DNA of 64,000 bases from Akkermansiaceae bacterium (GCA_024233085.1 JACKQC010000009.1:124001-188000); one strand, 5' to 3'. Shown: positions 45,286 through 54,898, counted from the stretch's first letter. Numbers and translations: made by a program. Notes: generated by a model from the letters alone, not told the origin.

Positions 45286-46311
45286 TCAGTTGCCCGTCGC
45301 GAAGGCCTCCCAGCGCGCTTCGTTCGCGGCTTTCCCGGCGACCTCGTCGGCGATCACCAGCCGGTAGCGCAGGGTTTCGGTCGCGCCCGGGGCGATTTCC
45401 CAGCCGGTCTCCTGGATCGGCACGTAGTTGAAAAACACCTTGCCGTTGTCCCAGGTGCGGACGTGCTGGGGCGCGTCGTGGTTTTGCGGATCGCACAGGA
45501 AGGTCACCGTCGCCTCGCCGCTTTCCGTCGGCCCGTGCATCGCCACCCAGCGGGCGCGGGTCGTGTGGCTGTTCGTCCGGTCCAGCCCCTCGGAGGTCAG
45601 GTAGTCGCTGTTGTCCTTGTCCCAGGTGTGGGGCGCCCGGTAGGCGATCCCGCCGCCATACCGGTAGGCCGGCAGCACCAGCGGGGCGTCCGTCACGTTG
45701 GTCTGCGCCACGGTGTAGTCGATGACGTTCGCCCCGTCGTCGAACCGCGCGGCGATCGTGAATTTCTCGCGCAACACCACGGTCTCCTCCGCCGTTCCCG
45801 GAAAGGCCACCTGCTCCTGCTCGACCGTGAAGCCCGCCGCGCCGCCGTCGGCCGCGTTGGCGACGGCCAGCGTTTTCACGAAGCGCACCCGGCCCGTCTT
45901 TGCCTTGAGATTCCAGAAATCGACCTCCTTCCCGCGGAACTCGCCATGCACCCACGCGTGCCACAGCCCGAGGTGGTGATAGTGGTCCTCCGGATGGATG
46001 CCCGTCACGACGCCGCCCGAGGGCGCGTGCAGCGGATGGATGAAACCGCTCCGCGTGAACACCGGATCGACGCCCTCCGGCGGCGGCACGTCCGCCTTGT
46101 GGTAAACGAGGACCGGCACCCCGCCCCGCGAAATCGTGATCGTTTCCTCCGTCTCGACCGCGCGAAGCGGTCCCGGCGCGGCGGCGGGCGGCGGCGATGG
46201 AGAATCGGTCGCGGTGGCCGTTTCGCCCTCCTTTTGGCAGGAGGACACCGCCCAGGCGGCGGACAGGAGAACCAGAGCCAGCGAAAGCGAAGGGCGAAGT
46301 CGGGGTTTCAT
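45286..46311 (-). CDS. DUF6807 (PmoA-like) lipoprotein
   Basis: About 341 residues from ATG 46311; the upstream open frame to 46491 crosses palindrome copy 5 and is rejected. The lipoprotein signal is LSLALVLLSAAWAVSSC, followed by a Pro/Ala-rich linker. The mature domain has FTRSGFIHPLHAPSGGVVTG, HHLGLWHAWVHGEF, VDFWNLKAKTGR, TVAQTNVTDAPLVLPAYRYG, GIAYRAPHTWDKDN and VFFNYVPIQETGWEIAP, the DUF6807 pattern seen in planctomycete and verrucomicrobial exported proteins. The fold is beta-rich (galactose-mutarotase-like in outline); function unknown, carbohydrate-related by inference. Only 5 nt separate its ATG from the palindrome. Confidence 0.8.
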   Translation of the reverse strand: MKPRLRPSLSLALVLLSAAWAVSSCQKEGETATATDSPSPPPAAAPGPLRAVETEETITISRGGVPVLVYHKADVPPPEGVDPVFTRSGFIHPLHAPSGGVVTGIHPEDHYHHLGLWHAWVHGEFRGKEVDFWNLKAKTGRVRFVKTLAVANAADGGAAGFTVEQEQVAFPGTAEETVVLREKFTIAARFDDGANVIDYTVAQTNVTDAPLVLPAYRYGGGIAYRAPHTWDKDNSDYLTSEGLDRTNSHTTRARWVAMHGPTESGEATVTFLCDPQNHDAPQHVRTWDNGKVFFNYVPIQETGWEIAPGATETLRYRLVIADEVAGKAANEARWEAFATGN

Positions 46312-46316
46312 GCCAC

Positions 46317-46359
46317 CGACTAAACAGGGTTGGGTCCGCGATGCAACAGGGTCGGGTCG
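46317..46359. repeat. 43-nt palindromic repeat, copy 5 (right core flipped)
   Basis: It begins CGACTAAACAGGGTTGGG and ends CAACAGGGTCGGGTCG. The right arm should read ACCCTGT in its core but reads ACAGGGT, its reverse complement, so both halves carry the core in the same orientation. It sits 5 nt before the DUF6807 start, covering the ribosome-binding-site position on the minus strand. Confidence 0.75.
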
Positions 46360-46578
46360 GTCGAGTCCAACCACCCGAAAACAGGGGCGAACCCCGCTCG
46401 ATCGCGAATAGCTGTTTTTGAAATTTCCGGGTTGACCCATGCCTGATCGGCTTTCAGACTGCGACCGCAATTCGCAACAGGAGGACGGCAAAATTGCTGG
46501 CGGTCAATGACTCGCACCGGGAACCGATCCGGTCGAGGCCCACTGACCGTTGAAAAAAGGTCCTCTCGTTTCCAGACC

Positions 46579-49500
46579 ATGAAGAGAGTACCCACCACGA
46601 AATCGTACGCCTTCGTCAGCCGCTTCGGCGGATGGACCGAAGGCATTCGCCCCGCGTTTCAATGCCTCGCCGGCGTGGCCGGTCTGATGCTCGGCCTCGC
46701 CGCGACCCCCGCGCAGGCGGCCCCGGAAATCACCGTCCAACGCTTCGGCGGCCAAACTTTCGTCGACAACGACGCCCACGACGACCAGCTCAACGACGGC
46801 ACGGTTTTTCTCCAGGCCAGAGCGGTCAATGTCGGCACCGATCGAGTCACGATCGAGATCCGCAACGACGGCACCACGGACCTGACGGGAATTTCGGTGG
46901 GGCTTTCCGGAGCGGACGCCGACCAGTTCGCGCTCAACACGGACGATCTGGTGACGACGCTTTCGCCCGCGCAAACGACCACGTTCGACATCGACTTCGC
47001 GCCGACCCGGACGGGCCGTTTCAGTGTCCAGTTGGCGATTCAGAGCAACGACGGCGACGAGAGTCCCTTCGACCTGCTGGTCCGCGGCGAGGGGGTCGAT
47101 CTCCCCGACCCGACGCTGGTGGTCGATCTCGCCGACGACGAGGACGACGGGAATTTCGGCGCCGGAGACCTCAGTTTTCGCGAGGCGCTCAAGTTGGCCG
47201 ACGCCGCGCCGGACCTGACTACGATCCTGTTTTCGCCCCGGCTCAACGGCGTGCCGATCTCGCCGGAGAACCACGATTGGAACGTCGGGTCGGCGGTCAA
47301 CATCGTCGGAAACGGCGCGCCGGCGACGATTCTCGACGGGCAGAACCTGCTGCGGGTGCTGAGCTTTCAGGACCAGGGCGGCCTGGCCTACGACGCAACG
47401 ATTCAGGGCGTGACGATCCGGAACGGCAACGCGTCCGACGGTCCCGGCGGCGGCCTTTACAGCACGATCCGCCTGACGGTCGCCGATTGCCTGGTCACGA
47501 ACAACACGTCGCAGAGCGGCGACGGGGGAGGCATTTTCAATTTCGGAAACCTCACCGTGACCGGCTCGACCATCGCCTCCAACAGCGCCCCGGCGGGCAA
47601 CGGCGGCGGCATCGAGCAGGGTAATGGCACCCTGACCCTGCAAAACTGCACGGTGACCGGCAACTCCGCCAACAACGGCGGCGGGATCAACCAGAACGGG
47701 AACGGCGCGATCCTCAACGGCACCATCGTCTCGAACACGGCCGCGACCTCCGGAGGCGGCCTGCGGATCAACGGGGGCGCCCCGTCTCTCGACAACACCA
47801 TCGTGGCCGGCAACACGGCGACGGGAAGTCCGTCGGATATCTTGATTCCCTTCGGCAATTTCGCCTCCGGCAGCGGCCACAACCTGATCGGCGACCCGGC
47901 GACGGCCGGCGGCCTGGGCCACGGCACGGACGGCAACATCCTCGGCGACGGCTCCGGCGGTCTGCTCGCCGTGGGCGGCATCGTGGATCCCCTCGGGCAG
48001 AATGGCGGTTTCACCCCGACCCATCATCCGGCCTCCGGCAGCCCGGCCATCGACAACGGCGACAACACGGCGGCCGCGGCCCTGACCACCGACCAGCGCG
48101 GCGCGAGCCCGCGGGCCAACGGCGGCGCGATCGACATCGGCGCGGTCGAGAGCGGGGCGACGGTGCCCCCGGCCGAGATTTCCGTGCTCGATCCGGACGG
48201 AAACGAGCTGACCGACGGCGCGGGCGGCCTCGACTTTCCGCTGACGGTGACCGGCGGCTCCCGGCCGTTCACGGTCACGATCTGGAACCTCGGCGCCAGC
48301 GATCTGGCCTCCCTGTCCGTCCGCATCGCGGGACCGGACGCGGGCGATTTCACCGAGGAGGTCGGGGGCATGGCCACGACGCTGAATCCGCTCACGAGCA
48401 CGACTTTCACCGTCACTTTTTCGCCGACCACCCCCGGCGCGAAGACGGCCTCGCTCACCATCGCGAGCAATGACGCGGACGAGAATCCCTTCGACATCGC
48501 CCTGTCCGGCGACGCGATCGCCCCGCCGCCCGCGACGTTGCTGGTCGAAAGCAGCGGCGACACCGACGATGGAAACTACGGTCCGGGCAACCTGTCCCTG
48601 CGCGAGGCCATCATTCTCGCCAACCTGCTCCCCGACGCGACCACCATCAACTTCGACTCCGGGCCGATCACGCTTGGCTCCGCCCTGCCCGCCATCGCCA
48701 CGGAGACGTCGATTGTCGGGTTCGGCGCCGTCTCGAACATCGTCGACGGCGGCGGAAGCGCCCGCGTCTTCACCGTCGACGACGGCAACGCCGGCATGGC
48801 CATTCCGGTGACGATTTCGGGCCTGACCATTCGCAACGGCCTCGGCGCGCCCGGCGAGAATGGCGGGGGCATTTTCAACGCGGAAATGCTCACCATCTCC
48901 GAATGTGTCATCGCCGACAACCACGCCCGGGGACCGGGCAACGAGGGCTCGCCCTTCGGCGGCGGCATTTACTCGACCGGCAGCCTTTTCGTGGAGCGCT
49001 CCACCATCTCCGGCAACGTCTGCGACAGCGTCGGGGGCGGCATCTTCGCCGCCGGACCGATCGCCACGATCTGGAACTCCACGGTCTCCGGCAACAGCGC
49101 CGCCACCGCCGGCGGAGTCGCCATCGCCGGCCTCAGCGGACCGATCGACGCCCACATCCTCAATTCGACCCTGGTCGAAAACACCGGCGGCAGCCAGCTC
49201 TTCGGCGGTCCTTTTGGCGGGCTGACCGTTTTCGGGGCCAACGCGATCCTGGACAACAGCATCGTCGCCGGCAACAGCGAAGACGGCGCGCCCGGCGACA
49301 TCGTCGTCCAGTCCGGTGGCACGCTGGCCGGTTTCAACAACCTGGTCGGCCACCTCGGCACCGCCGGCGGCCTCGAGCACGGCACGGACGGCAACATCCT
49401 CGGCAACGGTTCGGGCGGCCTTCGCGCCCTCGGCGCGATCGTGGGTCCGCTCTCGAACCTCGGCGGCGGCACGACGGTGCGTCCGCTGGTGTCCGGCAGC

Positions 49501-51558
49501 CCGGCCATCGACCATGGGGACAACATCAAAGCCGCCGACCTGACCACCGACCAGCGCGGCACGGGTTTCGACCGCGTCGTCGGCGGCACGGTGGATATCG
49601 GCGCCTTCGAACGCGGAGCCGGCACCGGTGGCGGGAACACCCCGCCGAGCGTGACCTTGACCGGAGCCAACCCGCTCACCTTCGAGGCGGCCTCCCGGTA
49701 CACCGACCCCGGCGCCACCGCCTTTGATCTGGAGGATGGAAACCGGACGCCCCGGATCACGGCGAACGACGTCAATCCCCGGGTCCCCGGCGCCTACAGC
49801 GTGACCTGGACCGCGACCGACAGCGGCGGCCTCACCGGCACGGCGACCCGCACCGTGAACGTGGTCGACACCACACCGCCCGTGATCGCCAACCGGAAAA
49901 CCGTCACCGCCAACGCCACCAGCGCCGCCGGCGCCACGGTCAATTTCACCCTTCCGGGCGCCACCGACATCGTCGGCGTCACCTCGATCGTCGCCAGTCC
50001 CCCGAGCGGCAGCCAGTTCCCCATCGGCACCACTCCGGTCTCCGTGACGGCCATGGACGCCGCCGGCAACACCTCCATGTCCACCTTCGACGTGGTCGTC
50101 CGCCTCGTCGACGGGTCGCCGCCCGTCATTCGCCTCACCTCGCCGACCGGCCGCTCCTTGACGGGGACCTACGACCTCACCGGCACCCTGACCGAAAACA
50201 TCGCCATGACCTCCTTCACCGTGACCGTGAACGGAGTCGTGCGGACGCTGGACACCGATCCGCTGACCGGATTCGCGCCGAAAACGCCGATGCCTTTCGC
50301 GGTGAACGGGCTCGACCCGGAAAACGGCCCCAACCGAATCGTCATCGAGGCCGTCGATCTGGCGGGCCGCGTGAGGCGGTTCACCAAGACCGTGAACTTC
50401 GTCAATTCGCGGCCGGAACTGGCCGGGATCCACGACGCCTTCATCGATCCGGCCGGCACGCCCGACGTCGACACCGCCGGCCGTGTCCTCGTGACCGTCC
50501 GGGATAACGGGCTCTTCACCGGCCGCGTTTACATCGGGAAAAGCGGGGTGAGTTTCCGCGGGTTTTTGAAAAACGACGGCACCGCGCGTTTCCTGAGCGC
50601 GCTGGAGGATTCGCTCGAAATCGCCTTGGGACGCGGCGCCGGCCGGCGCACGATCGGCTTCCTTTCGTTCGTCATCGACGCCGGAACGGGGATGAGCGGC
50701 GACCTCGACGACCAGGCCGGCGGCGGCGGAAGCACCCTCGCCAGTTTCGCCGGCGAGGTCGCGCCCCACAGCAACACCAACCCCGTTCCCGACGCCCTGC
50801 TGAATGTGCTGAGCCGCGGAAGGCTCGTCAGGGGCAACTACAACGCCGTCTTCGGCGGCAAGGCCCAGACGCCCGTCCTGGCGACGAATCTTTTCCCGCA
50901 GGGGGACGGCTTCGCGCGGATATTTCTGGACCGCTCCGGCCTTGCCCGGGTTTCGGGTTACCTCGCCGACGGCGCGCGGTATACCGCGTCGGGCCGTCTC
51001 CGGAAAGACGATTCCCTCGTCCTCTTCAACGTCCTCTACGCCAGGCAGGGACTCTTCGGCGGCGAGGTCGATTTTTCCGACCAGACCGACAGCGACCTGG
51101 CCGGAACCGACCTGCTCTGGATCCGCAACGCGCAGACCCGGTCGCCGATTTATCCCGCCGGCTGGCCGAATGGCGTCCGCGTCGATACCGTGGGCACCTT
51201 CTTCCAGCGGCCGGACTCGCTCGACTTCGGACAAGGCGCGGCCGACACCGTCAACGGAAACGCCAACCTGATCTTCGCCGATGGCCTGCTGTCGATGGCG
51301 GTAACCCACCCGGTGAGCATCGATCCGCTGACCGGAAGAGTGGTGCCGGTCCCCGCCGGCACCAGAGATTACCGGCTCGGGCTCTCCGCCGGCTCGGGCC
51401 AGTTCAGCGGGTATTTCAACCACGACGGCGGCTACCGGGCCACCTATCGCGGCATCCTGCTGAGCAAGGGCGCGAACAAGGGCGGCTTCGGCTTTTTCCT
51501 GAGCCGCGGCCCCGACGGCGAGAGCGGCGGCGTGTCGATCGCCCCGCCGAGTTCCTGA
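46579..51558 (+). CDS. giant secreted CSLREA/beta-helix surface protein
   Basis: About 1659 residues from ATG 46579. A long signal sequence ends FQCLAGVAGLMLGLAATPAQ. A module occurs twice: choice-of-anchor-D-like Ig domain (VTIEIRNDGTTDLTGISVGL; second at ~520-640), CSLREA element (GNFGAGDLSFREALKLAD at ~195; GNYGPGNLSLREAIILAN), right-handed beta-helix repeats rich in NGGGI/NSAP (~270-440 and ~740-920), and a choice-of-anchor-Q end (GSPAIDNGDN; GSPAIDHGDN). Next come Ig-like HYR/DUF5011 domains (AYSVTWTATDSGGLTGTATR; VGVTSIVASPPSGSQFPIGT). A beta-rich C-terminus ends FSGYFNHDGGYRATYRGILL, a module I recall from other verrucomicrobial exported proteins. Probably a surface adhesin or glycan-binding protein; no catalytic residues assigned. 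Confidence 0.8.
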   Translation: MKRVPTTKSYAFVSRFGGWTEGIRPAFQCLAGVAGLMLGLAATPAQAAPEITVQRFGGQTFVDNDAHDDQLNDGTVFLQARAVNVGTDRVTIEIRNDGTTDLTGISVGLSGADADQFALNTDDLVTTLSPAQTTTFDIDFAPTRTGRFSVQLAIQSNDGDESPFDLLVRGEGVDLPDPTLVVDLADDEDDGNFGAGDLSFREALKLADAAPDLTTILFSPRLNGVPISPENHDWNVGSAVNIVGNGAPATILDGQNLLRVLSFQDQGGLAYDATIQGVTIRNGNASDGPGGGLYSTIRLTVADCLVTNNTSQSGDGGGIFNFGNLTVTGSTIASNSAPAGNGGGIEQGNGTLTLQNCTVTGNSANNGGGINQNGNGAILNGTIVSNTAATSGGGLRINGGAPSLDNTIVAGNTATGSPSDILIPFGNFASGSGHNLIGDPATAGGLGHGTDGNILGDGSGGLLAVGGIVDPLGQNGGFTPTHHPASGSPAIDNGDNTAAAALTTDQRGASPRANGGAIDIGAVESGATVPPAEISVLDPDGNELTDGAGGLDFPLTVTGGSRPFTVTIWNLGASDLASLSVRIAGPDAGDFTEEVGGMATTLNPLTSTTFTVTFSPTTPGAKTASLTIASNDADENPFDIALSGDAIAPPPATLLVESSGDTDDGNYGPGNLSLREAIILANLLPDATTINFDSGPITLGSALPAIATETSIVGFGAVSNIVDGGGSARVFTVDDGNAGMAIPVTISGLTIRNGLGAPGENGGGIFNAEMLTISECVIADNHARGPGNEGSPFGGGIYSTGSLFVERSTISGNVCDSVGGGIFAAGPIATIWNSTVSGNSAATAGGVAIAGLSGPIDAHILNSTLVENTGGSQLFGGPFGGLTVFGANAILDNSIVAGNSEDGAPGDIVVQSGGTLAGFNNLVGHLGTAGGLEHGTDGNILGNGSGGLRALGAIVGPLSNLGGGTTVRPLVSGSPAIDHGDNIKAADLTTDQRGTGFDRVVGGTVDIGAFERGAGTGGGNTPPSVTLTGANPLTFEAASRYTDPGATAFDLEDGNRTPRITANDVNPRVPGAYSVTWTATDSGGLTGTATRTVNVVDTTPPVIANRKTVTANATSAAGATVNFTLPGATDIVGVTSIVASPPSGSQFPIGTTPVSVTAMDAAGNTSMSTFDVVVRLVDGSPPVIRLTSPTGRSLTGTYDLTGTLTENIAMTSFTVTVNGVVRTLDTDPLTGFAPKTPMPFAVNGLDPENGPNRIVIEAVDLAGRVRRFTKTVNFVNSRPELAGIHDAFIDPAGTPDVDTAGRVLVTVRDNGLFTGRVYIGKSGVSFRGFLKNDGTARFLSALEDSLEIALGRGAGRRTIGFLSFVIDAGTGMSGDLDDQAGGGGSTLASFAGEVAPHSNTNPVPDALLNVLSRGRLVRGNYNAVFGGKAQTPVLATNLFPQGDGFARIFLDRSGLARVSGYLADGARYTASGRLRKDDSLVLFNVLYARQGLFGGEVDFSDQTDSDLAGTDLLWIRNAQTRSPIYPAGWPNGVRVDTVGTFFQRPDSLDFGQGAADTVNGNANLIFADGLLSMAVTHPVSIDPLTGRVVPVPAGTRDYRLGLSAGSGQFSGYFNHDGGYRATYRGILLSKGANKGGFGFFLSRGPDGESGGVSIAPPSS

Positions 51559-51568
51559 AAAAGTTCGC

Positions 51569-51611
51569 CGACCCAACAGGGTATGGTCACCGACCCAACC
51601 CTGTTGGGTCA
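51569..51611. repeat. 43-nt palindromic repeat, copy 6 (supplies ABC transporter stop)
   Basis: It begins CGACCCAACAGGGTATGG and ends AACCCTGTTGGGTCA. It fills the gap between two convergent genes: the CSLREA gene stops 10 nt before it, and the ABC transporter stop codon (TGA on the minus strand, 51609-51611) is its last three bases. Confidence 0.85.
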
Positions 51612-53366
51612 GGAGGCGATGGCCGCCTCCCGTTGCTCGGCTTCCTCGGCCAGCAGGGAGGTCCGGCACAGCAGGGCGTAGTGGCCGTCGCGGGCGAGGA
51701 GGGTTTCGTGGTCGCCCTCCTCGATGACGCGGCCGCCGTCGAGCACGTAGATGCGGTCCGCGTTGCGCACCGTGGAGAGGCGGTGGGCGATGACAAAGCT
51801 GGTCCGGCTGGTCATGAGGCGTTCCAGGGCGCCCTGGATGAGTTTTTCGGTCTCGGTGTCGACGCTGGCGGTGGCCTCGTCGAGCAGGAGAATGGGCGGG
51901 TTTTTCAGGATCACGCGGGCGATGGCGATGCGTTGTTTTTCGCCGACGGACAGTTTCACGCCGCGCTCGCCGACGTTGGTTTCGAGGCCGTCGGGGAGGG
52001 CGGAGACGAACTGCTTGGCGTTGGCGACGGCGAGGGCCTCCCACAATTCGTCGTCGCCGGCGTCAGGCCGGGCGAGGGCGAGGTTTTCGCGGACGCTGCC
52101 GTTGAAGAGGAAGCTCTCCTGGGTGACGTAGCCGACGGCGGAGCGGAGCGATTCCTTTTTCAGGTCGCGGATGTCGTGGCCGTCGATGCTCGCGCGTCCG
52201 GCGTCGTATTCGTAGAAGCGGGTGAGCAGGTTGATGATGGTGGACTTGCCGGCGCCGGTGTGGCCGACCAGGGAGACGGTTTCGCCGGGCTCGGCGCGCA
52301 GGGAAACGCCGGAGAGGGTCGGCATCCTCCCGGTGTAGGAAAAGTCGACCGCCTCGAAGACCACGCGGCCTTTCACGGGGCGCGGCAGCTCGGCGCCGTC
52401 GTCGAGCCCGGGCTCCTCGACGGCGTCGACGATCTCGAAGACGCGCTCGCCGGCGGCGCGGCCGGCCTGGACGATCTGGTTGAGGGAGTTGAGCCGCGAA
52501 ATGGGCTCGTAGAAGAGGTTCAGCGCGACGAGGAAGGCGAAAAACTCCCCCTGCAGCGAGGGGTCGCGCATCACCCACCAGCCGCCGAAGCCGACGACGA
52601 GGGCGTAGCCGAGGTTGCGGAAAAACTCCATGCTCGGGTTGTAGGCGGCCCAGACGCGCATGACGTGGAGGGTGGCCCGGCGGACCTTGTCGCTGGCGGT
52701 GTTGAAGCGGCCGTGCTCGGCGGTTTCGCGGGTGAAGGCCTTGATCTGCTGGATGCCGTCGAGGTTGTCGTGGAGGAGGGAATTCATCGCCGAGGTGGCC
52801 TTTCGCACGCGGCGGTGTCGGGCGGGCGCGGTGCGGGCGTAGGCGATGGCGCCGACGACGAGGAAGGGCATCGGGATCATGGCGATCAGGGCGAGCCGGG
52901 GAAACTGCCAGAAAAGGAAGCCGCCCACGACGAAGACCTGGAGCAGGGCGACGGCTCCCTGCTCGATGCCGTCGATGAGCACGCGCTCCATGGCGGTGAC
53001 GTCCTCGGTGACGCGTGTCATGAGATCGCCGGTGCGGCGGTTGTCGAACCACCGCATGGGGAGTCGCTGGATTTTCCGGTAGAGATCGGAGCGCAGGTCG
53101 AAGATGACCTTCTGCTCGAAGGTGTTGTTCAGCACGATGCGCAGGCCGTTGAAGAGGTTGGTGCAAAGGAAGGCGCCGATGGCGATGAGGGTCATCGGCG
53201 GCATGCGCTCGAACTGGCGCTGGGGAATGATCTCGCCGGTGACGATCTTGATGATCTGGGGAAAGACGACGACGAGCACCGTCATCAGGATGGCGCAGGT
53301 GAGCTGGGCAACGCCGAGAACGGGGTAGCGTTTCAGGTAGGCGAAGACGCGCAGGACGGTTTTCAT
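51609..53366 (-). CDS. MsbA-like ABC exporter (TMD-NBD fusion)
   Basis: About 585 residues from ATG 53366, where KTVLRVFAYLKRYPVLGVAQ begins as type I exporters do; the frame continues open upstream only by chance. Six membrane helices occupy ~15-320 (VLGVAQLTCAILMTVLVVVF, ALLQVFVVGGFLFWQFPRLA and others), with coupling-helix text MRWFDNRRTGDLMTRVTEDV. The ATPase domain has Walker A GHTGAGKSTIINLL, Q-loop YVTQESFLFNGSVRENL, signature LSVGEKQRIAIARVIL, Walker B PPILLLDEATASVD and switch His in IAHRLSTVR. It probably flips lipid A-core or another lipid, or exports drugs. As a half-transporter it must dimerise. The stop codon lies in palindrome copy 6. Confidence 0.92.
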   Translation of the reverse strand: MKTVLRVFAYLKRYPVLGVAQLTCAILMTVLVVVFPQIIKIVTGEIIPQRQFERMPPMTLIAIGAFLCTNLFNGLRIVLNNTFEQKVIFDLRSDLYRKIQRLPMRWFDNRRTGDLMTRVTEDVTAMERVLIDGIEQGAVALLQVFVVGGFLFWQFPRLALIAMIPMPFLVVGAIAYARTAPARHRRVRKATSAMNSLLHDNLDGIQQIKAFTRETAEHGRFNTASDKVRRATLHVMRVWAAYNPSMEFFRNLGYALVVGFGGWWVMRDPSLQGEFFAFLVALNLFYEPISRLNSLNQIVQAGRAAGERVFEIVDAVEEPGLDDGAELPRPVKGRVVFEAVDFSYTGRMPTLSGVSLRAEPGETVSLVGHTGAGKSTIINLLTRFYEYDAGRASIDGHDIRDLKKESLRSAVGYVTQESFLFNGSVRENLALARPDAGDDELWEALAVANAKQFVSALPDGLETNVGERGVKLSVGEKQRIAIARVILKNPPILLLDEATASVDTETEKLIQGALERLMTSRTSFVIAHRLSTVRNADRIYVLDGGRVIEEGDHETLLARDGHYALLCRTSLLAEEAEQREAAIAS

Positions 53367-53537
53367 GAATACGATTTGGACTTCTGAAAAGGCGATGCGA
53401 TTTTGGTTCGAACGGCGCCGCCCGCGCGGGAGCGTTGGGCGATTTCCGGCGTTTCGCAACTTCTTAGGCGATCCGACTCCGTTCCCGGTGTGGGACGCGG
53501 ATGCCGCGTCGGCCTTTCCGATTTTTTCCCCTCCACC

Positions 53538-54218
53538 ATGCCCCGCAAACCCGGAAAACGCCCCCTCTTTTTCCGCTGTCTGCTCTGGGCGGGCGCGGCG
53601 GTGGCGGCGCTGGTGATCGGGAGCAACGGCTGGATCGTTTTTTCGGCGCGCGGCCGGGTTTACGACTCGGTCGAGGAGATCGAGGCGCGTCCGGTCGGCA
53701 TCGTGCTGGGAACCTCGAAAAACGTCGCCAAGGACCGGCCCAATCCGCATTTCGAGAACCGGCTCAAGGCGGCCGCCGCCCTCTACCAGTCGGGCAAGGT
53801 GGGCGGCTTGCTGGTCAGCGGGCATCGCGACTCGAAATACTACGACGAACCGCGCGACATGGAGGCGAAGCTCAAGGCGCTCGGGGTGCCGGCATCGGCC
53901 ATTTCCGCCGACAGTTCGGGGGCGCGGACGCTGGATTCGATGGTCCGGGCCCACGAGGTCTTCGGCTTGTCGAACGTGACGGTGATCTCGGACGATTTCC
54001 ACGTCGGGCGCGCGCTGTTCATCGCCGATCGCGCCGGGTTGGACGCGATCGCCTTTCGCTGCGAGCCGGTGCCCATCGACGAGTCCGTCCAGGCCCGCGT
54101 CCGCGAGTATTTCGCCCGGGTCAAGGCCGTGCTCGACCTTTACCTGCTGCATCGTCCCGCCGCCGCCACCCGGGCGAAGCCGGTCGAAAAACCGGCGACG
54201 GACCGTCCGGCGCAATAA
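53538..54218 (+). CDS. SanA/YdcF-like DUF218 membrane protein
   Basis: About 226 residues from ATG 53538. One N-terminal helix (FFRCLLWAGAAVAALVIGSN) precedes a DUF218 domain: GIVLGTSKNVAKDRPNPHFE, RLKAAAALYQSGKVGGLLVS, GHRDSKYYDEPRDMEAKLKA, LGVPASAISADSSGARTLDS, VTVISDDFHVGRALFIADRA and a basic tail. This matches SanA-type proteins, which affect envelope permeability (vancomycin exclusion at high temperature in E. coli); the biochemical activity is not known. It is divergent from the ABC exporter gene, so the two may share a 170-nt promoter region and an envelope role. The open frame upstream of 53538 is not used. Confidence 0.88.
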   Translation: MPRKPGKRPLFFRCLLWAGAAVAALVIGSNGWIVFSARGRVYDSVEEIEARPVGIVLGTSKNVAKDRPNPHFENRLKAAAALYQSGKVGGLLVSGHRDSKYYDEPRDMEAKLKALGVPASAISADSSGARTLDSMVRAHEVFGLSNVTVISDDFHVGRALFIADRAGLDAIAFRCEPVPIDESVQARVREYFARVKAVLDLYLLHRPAAATRAKPVEKPATDRPAQ

Positions 54219-54244
54219 CGAGGGAATGCGGCGGCGAGTCGCGC

Positions 54245-54856
54245 CTACTGAGGCTGCTCGGACAGGCCCGTCGCGACGCCGGCGACGAGGATCGCGCCAA
54301 AGATCAGCAGAAAGACCACGCCGATCGCCAGGCCGACGTAGCCGGTGATCAGGCCGGCCAGGGACATGCCCTCGCCTCCCGTCCGCCCCTCCCGCCGGGC
54401 CTTCCGACGGGAAAGGTGGGCGCAAATCACCGCCGCGAGGGAGACGGGCAAACCGAAGCCGTAGCAGAAATTTCCCAACAAGCCGAGAATGCCGCAAACC
54501 AGGCTCGCCACGGCGAGACCGTCGGCCGGCGGAGCCGGAGGCGGCAGCGGCGGCATGGCCGAACCCGCCGGCGGTGACGGCACCGGGAGATTTCCGGAGG
54601 AGCCTCCCTCGGCGAAGACCGTCGCGGGATCGAAAGCGGGGGCTCCGGGATTCACCGGCATCGAGGCGGCGGGCGCCTGGAGAGCGGGCGCCGGAAACCA
54701 CTCGGGCTTTGCCGTGCCGGCTTCGGCCCAGTCGGGCAGGTCCTCGCACCAGATCAGGGTATTGGGGGTCACCAGGCCGCCGGCGATCATCCGCCGCAGG
54801 GTGTCTTCGTCGGTGGCGATTTGCTCGTTTTCGGGGGTGGCGTAGTACCAATCCAT
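54245..54856 (-). CDS. GYF_2 plus DUF4190 membrane protein
   Basis: 203 residues. Residues 1-60 (MDWYYATPENEQIATDEDTL, RMIAGGLVTPNTLIWCEDLP, DWAEAG) form a GYF_2 domain, a peptide-binding fold. A Pro/Ala-rich linker (~65-110) follows. DUF4190 is at the C-terminus, with two helices: GLAVASLVCGILGLLGNFCY ... LPVSLAAVICAHLSRRKARR and GMSLAGLITGYVGLAIGVVF. The pair is common in planctomycete and verrucomicrobial genomes without an assigned role; a membrane-bound adaptor for proline-rich partners is inferred. It is co-oriented with, and 42 nt downstream of, the hybrid sensor kinase gene, and converges with the SanA-like gene. Confidence 0.82.
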   Translation of the reverse strand: MDWYYATPENEQIATDEDTLRRMIAGGLVTPNTLIWCEDLPDWAEAGTAKPEWFPAPALQAPAASMPVNPGAPAFDPATVFAEGGSSGNLPVPSPPAGSAMPPLPPPAPPADGLAVASLVCGILGLLGNFCYGFGLPVSLAAVICAHLSRRKARREGRTGGEGMSLAGLITGYVGLAIGVVFLLIFGAILVAGVATGLSEQPQ

Positions 54857-54898
54857 GGTGCGGGTGGGTTGTTTTGTTTGGGTGAGGCGGGCGAGGAA

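Noticed and set aside
46504..52044. A 1846-codon open frame on the minus strand opposite the CSLREA gene
   Set aside because: It mirrors the codon bias of the plus-strand gene, its translation is low-complexity Arg/Gly/Val text, and it has no signal or domain; the plus-strand protein is clearly real.
54245..54851. Frame extending the ABC exporter upstream to 54851 (1080 codons)
   Set aside because: The extension runs antisense to the SanA-like gene and through the GYF gene in another frame; a typical exporter N-terminus begins at 53366.
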